From assembly GCA_032718475.1 (NCBI GenBank), contig JAUCBJ010009155.1, positions 1 through 64,000 on the forward strand: 64,000 nt of DNA, given 5' to 3'. The stretch is from Nemertoderma westbladi. Taxonomy: Eukaryota; Xenacoelomorpha; Nemertodermatida; Nemertodermatidae. The translations under genes and the position numbers were made by a program. Shown in pieces: positions 12,001-24,000 of the stretch. Under the pieces are notes generated by a model. It was not told the DNA's origin, did no database searches, and worked only from the letters and a program-made list of their open reading frames with translations. Every line of letters begins with the position of its first letter. Position 1 is the first letter of the stretch.

Positions 12001-15000
12001 GGTTTCGTTTTAGGTAATATAACCAATATATCTTAAACCGCCGGTTTAATATCGTAACCGGAGGTTACTACCAGCCATTTTTGTATGATCCATTCTAACC
12101 CCCGGTTTATCAATCACTACCGCAAGTACCTATCCATAACCAATGATTAAAAAATCGACCGGCACTTACTTTTTTCAGTGTAATTATCTCTGGACCCACA
12201 AAGTTCCGCAATACAACCCAAAGTCCTGCGGTGGTCGGACGGGTCGCTCTTTTCCCTTCGCTGCTCCGACTGTGTTTACCAACACTGCGGTGGTCAGACG
12301 GGTCGCTCCTCTCCCTTCGCTGCTCCGACTGTGTTTACCAACACTGCGGTGGTCGGGCGGGTCGCTCCTTTTCCTTCGCTGCTCCGAATGTGTTTACCAA
12401 CACTGCGGTTGTCGGACGGGTCGCTCCTTTTCCCTTCGGTGCTCCGACTGTGTTTACCAACACTGCGGTGGTCGGACGGGTCGCTCCTTTCCCTTCGCTG
12501 CTCCGACTGTGTTTACCAACACTGCGGTGGTCGGACGGGTCGCTCCTTTTCCCTTCAGTGCTCCGACTGTGTTTACCAACACTGCGGTGGTCGGACGGGT
12601 CGCTCATTTCCCTCCGCTGCTCCGACTGTGTTTACCAACACTGCGGTGGTCGCATGGGTCGCTACCTTTCCCTTCGCTGCTCCGACTGTGTTTACCAACA
12701 CTGCGGTGGTTGGATGGGTCGCTCCTCTCCCTTCGCTGCTCCGACTGTGTTTACCAACACTGCGGTGGTCGGATCGGTCGCTACCTTTCCCTTCGCTTGC
12801 TCCGACTGTGTTTACCAACACTGCGGTGGTCGGATGGGTCGTTCCTCTCCCTTCGCTGCTCCGACTGTGTTTACCAACACTGCAGTGGTCGGATGGGTCG
12901 CTACCCTTCCCTTCGCTGCTCCGACTGTGTTTACCAACACTGCGGTGGTCGGACGGGTCGCTCCTCTCCCTTCGCTGCTCCGACTGTGTTTACCAACACT
13001 GCGGTGGTCGGATGGGTTGCTACCTTTCCCTTCGCTGCTCCGAATTTGTTTACCAACACTGCAGTGGTCGGACGGGTCGCTCCTTTCCCTTCGCTGCTCT
13101 GACTGTGTTTACCAACACTGCGGTGGTCGGACGGGTCGCTCCTCTCCCTTCGCTGCTCCGACTGTGTTTACCAACACTGCGGTGGTCGGATGGGTCGCTA
13201 CCTTTCCCTTCGCTGCTCCGAATTTGTTTACCAACACTGCGGTGGTCGGATGGGTCGCTACCTTTCCCTTCGCTGCTCTGAATTTGTTTACCAACACTGC
13301 GGTGGTCAGACGGGTCGCTCTTTTCCCTTCGCTGCTCCGACTGTGTTTACCAACACTGCGGTGGTCGGATGGGTCACTACCTTTCCCTTCGCTGCTCCGA
13401 ATTTGTTTACCAACACTGCGGTGGTCGGACGGGTCGCTCCTCTCCCTTCGCTGCTCCGACTGTGTTTACCAACACTGCGGTGGTCGGATGGGTCGCTACC
13501 TTTCCCTTCGCTGCTCCGAATTTGTTTACCAACACTGCAGTGGTTGGACGGGTCGCTCTTTTCCCTTCGCTGCTCCGACTGTGTTTACCGACACTGCGGT
13601 GGTCGGATGGGTCGCTACCTTTCCCTTCATTGCTCCGAATTTGTTTACCAACACTGCGGTGGTCAGACGGGTCGCTCCTCTCCCTTCGCTGCTCCGACTG
13701 TGTTTACCAACACTGCGGTGGTTGGATGGGTTGCTACCTTTCCCTTCACTGGTCCGAATTTGTTTACCACCATTGCGGTGGTCGGACGGGTCGCTCCTTT
13801 CCCTTCGCTGCTCCGACTGTGTTTACCAACACTGCAGTGGTCGGATGGGTCGCTCCTCTCCCTTCGCTGCTCTGACTGTGTTTACCAACACTGCGGTGGT
13901 CGGATGGGTCTCTACCTTTCCCTTTGCTGCTCCGACTGTGTTTACCAACACTGCGGTGGTCGGACGGGTCACTCCTCTCCCTTCGCTGCTCTGACTGTGT
14001 TTACCAACTCTGCGGTGGTTGGATGGGTCGCTACCTTTCCCTTCGCTGCTCCGAATTTGTTTACCAACACTGCGGTGGTCGGACGGGTCGCTCCTCTCCC
14101 TTCGCTGCTCCGACTGTGTTTACCAACACTGCGGTGGTCGGATGGGTCGCTACCTTTCCCTTCGCTGCTCCGAATTTGTTTACCAACACTGCGGTGGTCG
14201 GACGGGTTGCTCCTTTCCCTTTGCTGCTCCTACTGTGTTTACCAACACTGCGGTGGTCGGACGGGTTGCTCCTCTCCCTTTGCTGCTCCGACTGTGTTTA
14301 CCAACACTGCGGTGGTCGGATGGGTCGCTACCTTTCCCTTCGCTGCTCCGAATTTGTTTACCAACACTGCGGTGGTCGGACGGGTCGCTCTTTTCCCTTC
14401 GCTGCTCCGACTGTGTTTACCAACACTGCGGTGGTCGGACGGGTCGCTCTTTTCCCTACGCTTGCTCCGACTGTGTTTACCAACACTGCGGTGGTCGGAT
14501 GGGTCGCTACCTTTCCCTTTGCTGCTCCGACTGTGTTTACCAACACTGCGGTGGTCGGATGAGTCGCTCCTCTCCCTTCGCTGCTCCGACTGTGTTTACC
14601 AACACTGCGGTGGTCGGATGGGTCGCTACCTTTCCCTTCGCTTGCTCCGACTGTGTTTACCAACACTGCGGTGGTCGGATGGGTCGTTCCTCTCCCTTCG
14701 CTGCTCCGACTGTGTTTACCAACACTGCAGTGGTTGGATGGGTCGCTACCCTTCCCTTCGCTGCTCCTACTGTGTTTACCAACACTGCGGTGGTCGGACG
14801 GGTCGCTCCTCTCCCTTCGCTGCTCCGACTGTGTTTACCAACACTGCGGTGGTCGGATGGGTTGCTACCTTTCCCTTCGCTGCTCCGAATTTGTTTACCA
14901 ACACTGCGGTGGTCGGACGGGTCGCTCCTTTCCCTTGGCTGCTCCGACTGTGTTTACCAACACTGCGGTGGTCGGACGGGTCGCTCCTCTCCCTTCGCTG

Positions 15001-18000
15001 CTCCGACTGTGTTTACCAACACTGCGGTGGTCGGATGGGTCGCTACCTTTCCCTTCGCTGCTCCGAATTTGTTTACCAACACTGCGGTGGTCGGATGGGT
15101 CGCTCTTTTCCCTTTGCTGCTCCGACTGTGTTTACCAACACTGCGGTGGTCGGATGGGTCACTCCTCTCCCTTCGCTGCTCCGACTGTGTTTACCAACAC
15201 TGCGGTGGTCGGATGGGTCGCTACCTTTCCCTTCGCTGCTCCGAATTTGTTTACCAACACTGCGGTGGTCGGACGGGTCGCTCCTTTCCCTTCGCTGTTC
15301 CGACTGTGTTTACCAACACTGCGGTGGTTGGACGGGTCGCTCCTCTCCCTTTGCTGCTCCGACTGTGTTTACCAACACTGCGGTGGTCGGATGGGTCGCT
15401 ACCTTTCCCTTCGCTGCTCCGAATTTGTTTACCAACATTTTGGTGGTCGGACGGGTCGCTCTTTTCCCTTCGCTGCTCCGACTATGTTTACCAACACTGC
15501 GGTGTTCAGACGGGTTGCTCTTTTCCCTTTGCTGCTCCGACTGTGTTTACCAACACTGCGGTGGTCGGATGGGTCGCTACCTTTCCCTTCGCTGCTCCGA
15601 ATTTGTTTACCAACACTGCGGTGGTCGGACGGGTCGCTCTTTTCCCTTCGCTGCTCCGACTATGTTTACCAACACTGCGGTGGTCAGACGGGTTGCTCTT
15701 TTCCCTTCGCTTGCTCCGACTGTGTTTACCAACACTGCAGAGGTCGGACGGGTCGCTCCTTTCCCTTCGCTGCTCCGACTGTGTTTACCAACACTGCGGT
15801 GGTCGGACGGGTCGCTTCTTTCCCTTTGCTGCTCCGACTGTGTTTACCAACACTGCGGTGGTCGGACGGGTCGCTCCTTTCCCTTCGCTGCTCCGAATTT
15901 GTTTACCAACACTGCGGTGGTCGGACGGGTCGCTCCTTTCCCTTCGCTGCTCCGACTGTGTTTACCAACACTGCGGTGGTCGGACGGGTCGCTCCATTCC
16001 CTTTGCTGCTCCGACTGTGTTTACCAACACTGCGGTGGTCGGGCGGGTCGCTCCTTTCCCTTCGCTGCCCCGACTGTGTTCAACAACACTGTGGTGGTCG
16101 GATGGGTCGCTACTTTTCCCTTTGCTGCTCCGAATTTGTTTACCAACACTGCGGTGGTCGGACGGGTCGCTCCTTTCCCTTCGCTGCTCTGACTGTGTTT
16201 ACCAACACTGCGGTGGTCGGACGGGTCGCTCTTTTCCCTTCGCTGCTCCGACTGTGTTTACCAACACTGTGGTGGTCGGACGGGTCGCTCCTTTCCCTTC
16301 GCTGCTCCGACTGTGTTTACCAACACTGCGGTGGTTGGACGGGTCGCTACTTTTCCCTTCGCTGCTCCGACTGTGTTTACCAACACTGCGGTGGTCGGAC
16401 GGGTCGCTCCTATTCCCTTCGGTGCTCCGACTGTGTTTACCAACACTGCGGTGGTTGGACGGGTCGCTCCTTTTCCCTTCGCTGCTCCGACTGTGTTTAC
16501 CAACACTGCAGTGGTCGGACGGGTCACTCCATTCCCTTTGCTGCTCCGACTGTGTTTACCAACACTGCGGTGGTCGGACGGGTCGCTCCTTTCCCTTCAC
16601 TGCTCCGACTGTGTTAACCAACACTGCGGTGGTCGGACGGGTCGCTACTTTTCCCTTCGCTGCTCCGACTGTGTTTACCAACACTGCGATGGTTGGACGG
16701 GTTGCTCATTTTCCCTTTGCTGCTCTGACTGTGTTTACCAACACTGCGGTGGTCAGACGGGTCGCTCCTTTCCCTTCGCTGCTCCGACTGTGTTTACCCA
16801 CACTGTGGTGGTCAGACGGGTCGCTCCTTTTCCCTTCGCTGCACCGACTGTGTTTACCAACACTGCGGTGGTCAGACGGGTCGCTACTTTTCCCTTCGCT
16901 GCTCCGACTGTGTTTACCAACACTGCGGTGGTCAGACGGGTCGCTCCTTTCCCTTCGCTGCTCCGACTGTGTTTACCAACACTGCGGTGGTCGGACGGGT
17001 CGCTCCTTTCCCTTCGCTGCTCCGACTGTGTTTACCAACACTGCGGTGGTCGGACGGGTCGCTCCTTTCCCTTCACTGCTCTGACTGTGTTTACCAACAC
17101 TGCGGTGGTCGGACGGGTCGCTCCTTTCCCTTCGCTGCTCCGACTGTGTTTACCAACACTGCGGTGGTCGGACGGGTCGCTCCTTTCCCTTCGCTGCTCC
17201 GACTGTGTTTACCAACACTGCGGTGGTCGGACGGGTCGCTACTTTTCCCTTCGCTGCTCCGACTGTGTTTACCAACACTGCGGTGGTCGGACGGGTCGCT
17301 ACTTTTCCCTTCGCTGCTCCGACTGTGTTTACCAACACTGCGGTGGTCGGACGGGTCGCTCCTTTCCCTTCGCTGCTCCGACTGTGTTTACCAACACTGC
17401 GGTGGTCGGATGGGTCGCTACCTTTCCCTTCGCTGCTCCGACTGTGTTTACCAACACTGCGGTGGTCGGACGGGTCGCTCCTCTCCCTTCGCTGCTCCGA
17501 CTGTGTTTACCAACACTGCGGTGGTTGGACGGGTCGCTACTTTTCCCTTTGCTGCTCCGAATTTGTTTAATAGTTTGCCACTTTATCTGCGATCGATATC
17601 AATATTGGTTGAGCGCCGGCCGGGCCTGCAATCTATTGGTTGTAGGTTCAGCCCCGCCAGGGTCCACTCAGCCTTTCATCCACTGGGGTCGATAAAATGA
17701 GTACCAGTTAAATAACTGGGAGCAAATCTTGGGATAGGAGTAGCGCCCTCCCCTACCGTCGGGTAGCAGCTATCGAAAGAGGAGCCTTTGGGTGGCCTCC
17801 GCCTTCGGCCGACTATTTGCTTGCTTGCTTATCTGCGAAACGCAACAGATTCGGAAGTTTTTCGTCGAGATCTAAAGTCCCATTTCTTTACACTGACTGT
17901 TCCACTGACGTTCCACTGGCGCCCACTGACTGTTTACTCTGTTTTGTTAATTGGTGCCTTTGAACTAACTATTAGAATAGGCGCCTTATAAATTTGTATT

Positions 18001-21000
18001 ATTATTAGAATATTTAATTGTTTCAGTTTTGCTGCAACCGTTTTATACGATTATTTATTTGTTTCAGTTTTGCTGCAATCGTTTTATACGATTATTTAAT
18101 TGTTTCAGTTTTGCCGCAATCGTTTTATACGATTATTTAATTGTTTCAGTTTTGCTGCAATCGTTTTATACGATTATTGAATTGTTTCAGTTTTTATGCA
18201 ATCGTTTTATACGATTATTGAATTGTTTCAGTTTTTATGCAATCGTTTTATACGATTATTTAATTGTTTCAGTTATGCTGCAACCGTTCGAGCCGTTTGG
18301 CAAAGATTTATCAGAAAAAAACCGTCATAAATTTTTAGTGCAGTCGTTACATGCTGGTGACAACCAACAAGACCAAGAAACACTGGTTAGTTAATATTCT
18401 TTTAGTTCTATTGTATTAATAATGGTGTATATTATATATGGTATTATGGGGATTACGTTTAAATTGTAATGATCAACAATAATTTATAGATCATATCTTC
18501 CATCGGTTCTGTTTTTTCCTCTAATGTGCATCCATTTCCCCCTTCTCTCCACAGCCCCACCCCCCCCCCCCCCCCCCATCCCGTATAACTCTAAAGCGGA
18601 TCTATATGACGTCACACGAACTAATTTAATCTTTCCCTTTTAGTGGGCCCAGTCGGATATTTCACAGAAGATGGAGACGAAGTTACGATGTGTTTTCCGC
18701 GCCGGCGACGACGCTTTGGTAAGTCGGGTTCCCGTCAGTGCGACCGCCACTGAACCACCACGGAGTCCGGCCCCGTCGTCTACAGGGGCCAGACCACCGC
18801 CGGTCGGCCCCCCAGCCGCCGCAGGGGACCGCAACGCAGCTCCTACCCACAAGGTTGGCCCGTCCCCCTATTCATTCTACTAGCATCCCTCATTGATTGC
18901 ACGTTGGCGACGCACCACACGGCTGCTCACCTCATTATCAATAAGCATGCTCACCCCAATTATTTAGAATAACATCTTTCTTGCTCCCCATTCACTGCTC
19001 ACATATCCCCATCTACTGTCCTTAGTCCGGCAGATATTACATCTTGCACGGTAGTATATAGTTAAGTGTTTTTAAGATTTTGATTGTTAATGTTGTCATA
19101 CTTGCTGATGCCGACTGATTCCTAATTGGCATTGTTGAGATTGTTCACAAAAGTGTAGCCCTACACTTTAAAGTGCTGCGATGTACGCCGGATAAGTTTT
19201 AATCCCGGTTCAGTTCTGCGAGAACGCGATAATAGTGCTGCGAGAACCCAGTGATAGCGTTGTCGATGTGATTCAAAATTAGGCGCTATTATATTATTAT
19301 TATATTTTGATCGTCAATAACATAAAATCCTCAATGACGAAATGCCACATGGGAATCGTTATCTATTGAAATCGCACAGAACCTTAAACTTTATACTTCC
19401 ATGAAAGATTCAGTGATAATGTGCGTGATCCGCGTGACTACTTTACCGAGGTTGTCCCGTATCCATACATCGTGTTTCTTGCGTGGTTGTTCAGTTGTAG
19501 TCCTTCACCCTTTTGCTGATTACTTTGTTTGCCTGTTTGGCTATTATTGTGTTTCATGTGGACTTCCATTGGCTGACTATGTTGTTTTGGTTTGCGTTTT
19601 ACGTTGTTCTGATGGCTGTTTCAGTGTTTTTATATATTTTGTTTATCATACGGCTATTTTGTTTGACCCGAAATTTAATAGTGAATTGTTTTGAGCCAAA
19701 ATGTTGTCAGCCAATGTGGCCTTGAATTGTTTTGGGCCTTGTCAGCCACTGTGGCCTTGAATTGTTTTGGGCCTTGTCAGCCACTGTGGTTTTTAATTGT
19801 TTTGGGCCTTGTCAGCTACTGTGGTTTTGAATTGTTTTGGGCCTTGTCAGCTACTGTGGTTTTGAATTGTTTTGGGGCCTTGTCAGCCACTGTGGCCTTG
19901 AATTGTTTTGGGCCTTGTCAGCCACTGTGATTTTGAATTGTTTTGGGCCTTGTCAGCCACTGTGATTTTGAATTGCTTTGAGCCTTGTCAGCCACTGTGG
20001 TTTTGAATTGTTTTGGGCCTTGTCAGCCACTGTGGTTTTGAGTTGTTTTGGGCCTTGTCAGCAACTGTGGTTTGAATTGTTTTGGGCTTTGTCAGCCACT
20101 GTGGTTTTGAATTGTCTTTGGCCTGTCAGCCACTGTGGTTTTGAATTGCTTTGAGCCTTGTCAGCCACTGTGGTTTTGAATTGTTTTGGGCCTTGTCAGC
20201 CACTGTGGTTTTGAATTGTTTTGGGGCCTTGTCAGCCACTGTGGTTTTGAATTGTTTTGGCCCTTGTCAGCCACTGTGGTTTTGAATTGTTTTGGGCCTT
20301 GTCAGCCACTGTGGTTTTGAATTGTTTTGGGCCTTGTCAGCTACTGTGGTTTTGAATTGTTTTGGGCCTTGTCAGCCACTGTGGTTTTGAATTGTTTTGG
20401 GCCTTGTCAGCCACTGTGGTTTTGAATTGTTTTGGGCCTTGTCAGCTACTGTGGTTTTGAATTGTTTTGGGCCTTGTCAGCCACTGTGGTTTTGAATTGT
20501 TTTGGGCCTTGTCAGCTACTGTGGTTTTGAATTGTTTTGGGCCTTGTCAGCCACTGTGGTTTTGAATTGTTTTGGGCCCTGTCAGCCACTGTGGTTTTGA
20601 ATTGTTTTGAGCCTTGTCAGCCACTGTGGTTTTGAATTGTTTTGGGCCTTGTCAGCTACTGTGGTTTTGAATTGTTTTGGGCCTTGTCAGCTACTGTGGT
20701 TTTTAATTGTTTTGGGCCTTGTCAGCCACTGTGGTTTTGAATTGTTTTGGGCCTTGCCAGCTACTGTGGTTTTGAATTGTTTTGGGCCTTGTCAGCCACT
20801 GTGGTTTTGAATTGTTTTGGGCCTTGTCAGCTACTGTGGTTTTGAATTGTTTTGGGCCTTGTCAGCTACTGTGGTTTTGAATTGTTTTGGGCCTTGTCAG
20901 CTACTGTGGCTTTGAATTGTTTTGGGCCTTGTCAGCCACTGTGGTTTTGAATTGTTTTGGGCCTTGTCAGCTACTGTGGTTTTGAATTGTTTTGGGCCTT

Positions 21001-24000
21001 GTCAGCTACTGTGGTTTTTAATTGTTTTGGGCCTTGTCAGCCACTGTGGTTTTGAATTGTTTTGGGCCTTGTCAGCTACTGTGGTTTTGAATTGTTTTGG
21101 GCCTTGTCAGCCACTGTGGTTTTGAATTGTTTTGGGCCTTGTCAGCTACTGTGGTTTTGAATTGTTTTGGGCCTTGTCAGCTACTGTGGTTTTGAATTGT
21201 TTTGGGCCTTGTCAGCCACTGTGGTTTTGAATTGTTTTGGGCCTTGTCAGCTACTGTGGTTTTGAATTGTTTTGGGCCTTGTCAGCTACTGTGGTTTTTA
21301 ATTGTTTTGGGCCTTGTCAGCCACTATGGTTTTGAATTGTTTTGGGGCCTTGTCAGCCACTGTGGTTTTGAATTGTTTTGGGCCTTGTCAGCCACTGTGG
21401 TTTTGAATTGTTTTGGGCCTTGTCAGCCACTGTGGTTTTGAATTGTTTTGGGCCTTGTCAGCTACTGTGGTTTTGAATTGTTTTGGGCCTTGTCAGCCAC
21501 TGTGGTTTGCTGTATGTATTCACTCGTACTGTGTGTACATAATATTTATTCCAATGTTTGTTTTATAACTTATTTTAAACTAATTCGATTGGATTATTTA
21601 CTATTTAGTTTGCGAACCTTATTGAACCATCGGCGCAATCTAAATCCATCCCTCTCCAGGGGGAAATCGACGCAAATAATAGCTGATTACTACAAAAAAT
21701 ATAATTGTAATCTGTGCTGTTGTCTGGTTTATTGTTTTGATTAGAATAGCGTGTCACAATTCATTTTATTCATTTATTCATTTATCTCAACAACTTCAAC
21801 ATACCCATCACCGCATGATAATTTAACATTGTGTATTCGCCGAGATGAGATATTAATTCGCCCCATGTCACTATAGCAATGCTGTGACGACCCATTGCAG
21901 TTGTAAAAGTTGTCCGAAGATGCGGTATTTTTTAAGAATTCCTTTATGGACGACCCGAAATATTTGTAATGTTTGTAGAAGAAAAAGGTTGGTTTCCAAA
22001 TCCAGAAATAATGTCAGGCAGAATATATTTGAATTTGCCGCGTATTTGTTTACCTTTTAACTTAATCAGGTTAAATATGTCACCAAAATTTCGAACATCG
22101 TTATAGCAATAACACTGCAAATAACGAACAACGTTATAGCAATAACACTGCAAGTAACAAACAGAGTTTTAGCAATAACACTGTAAGTAACAAACAGAGT
22201 TTTAGCAATAACACTGCAAGTAACAAACAAGGTTATAGCAATAACACTGCAAGTAACGAGCAACGTTATAGCAATAACACTGTAAGTATCAAACAACGTT
22301 ATAGCAATAACACTGTAAGTATCAAACAACGTTATAGCAATAACACTGTAAGTAACAAACAGAGTTATAACAATAACACTGTAAGTAAGTAACAAACAAG
22401 GTTATAGCAATAACACTGCAAGTAACAAAGTTACTATAGCAATAAAGACATTTAGTTATTTATCTGTCTAGTCGAACGATCCTGGTATCTTAGAAACCGA
22501 ACTGAAACGACTCAACGCCGATTTAACTCTCGCTAGAAACGAAAAAGCCTCGATAACGGTTAGTTACATTCAATAAAAATAATAACGGTGAGTTACATGT
22601 CACTAAATATAATAACAGTGAGTCACATGTCACTAAATCTAATAACAGTGAGTTACATGTCACTAAATCTAATAACGGTGAGTTACATGACTTACACGTC
22701 ACTAAATCTAATAACAGTGAGTTATATGTCACTAAATATAATAACAGTGAGTCACATGTCACTAAATCTAATAACAATGAGTTACATGTCACTAAATCTA
22801 ATAACGGTGAGTTACATGACTTACACATCACTAAATCTAATAACAGTGAGTTACATGTCACTAAATCTAATAACAGTGCGTCACATGTCACTAAATCTAA
22901 TAACAGTGAGTTACATGTCACTAAATCTAATAACAGTGAGTTACATGTCACTAAATCTAATAACAGTGAGTCACATGTCACTAAATCTAATAACAGTGAG
23001 TTACATGTCACTAAATCTAATAACAGTGAGTTACATGTCACTAAATCTAATAACTTTAAGGTAAACACTAGAGTCTTACAACCTTTAACTACAAAAAAAT
23101 ATAGAATCAGGACATTAAGCCCAAAATACCTTCCAGACCCTAAGGCCATCAAGGAACACAAACAAAACAAACAAACATCACAACCGCCTGTTAGTCAGTA
23201 TGTCGGTACATTCAATTATCACTAAATCTAATAACACTGAGTTACATGTCACTAAATCTAATAACGTTGAGTTACATGACTTAAATGTCACTAAATCTAA
23301 TAACAGTGAGTTACATGTCACTAAATCAAATAACGGTGAGTTACATTATAATAATTTACAGGGCACTGCCATAAATTGAAAAATATATGGGACTTCTTCC
23401 CTTCCCAGCAGTGAATGTAGATCTAAACAAAACATGCAGACACAAGGGGTCTCAAATTGAACCATTGTTTTAATTAATTAATAATAATGTTCCATAAATA
23501 ATTACACTATATAACCTCACTGTTAAGTATTAATGTTAGTTAGTTATTTTATTATTTTCCCCTTGTTTTCCTTCTCGTGTTTCTTAAAGCCCTCATTTCT
23601 TCCCGCATTGTTACCGTCTTGTCTCCGCCCCACCATATTGTTCTCTCATCCAATTACATGTTGTTATCTTTCTTCCGACTGCAAGTCACTTCTTAGTTTT
23701 CCTCGTCACTGTTTTCCCTCCCCTTCATGTTTTTCCCTCCCCTTCACGTTTTTCCCTACCCATCACGTTTTTCCCTCTCCATCACGTTTTTCCCTCCCCT
23801 TCACGTTTATCCCTCCCCATCACGTTTTCCCCTACCCGTCACGTTTTTACCTCCCATCACGTTTTCTCTCCCCGTCACGTTTTCCCCTCCCCTTCACGTT
23901 TTCCCCTCCCCTTCACGTTTTTCCCTCCCCTTCACGTTTTTCCCTACCCATCACGTTTTTCCCTCCCCATCACGTTTTTCCCTCCTTCCCCAATAGTTTA

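Noticed and set aside
13190-17084. Open frames of about 1,000 codons in the 59-bp array
   Set aside because: All three + frames are equally open because the unit lacks stops; translations are rotating copies of one 59-bp unit.
23059-23216. Possible extra VAP exon or gene fragment (about 55 open codons starting [10 protein letters not shown])
   Set aside because: No recognisable domain, not needed for VAP phase continuity, and it is an interruption inside an intronic minisatellite.
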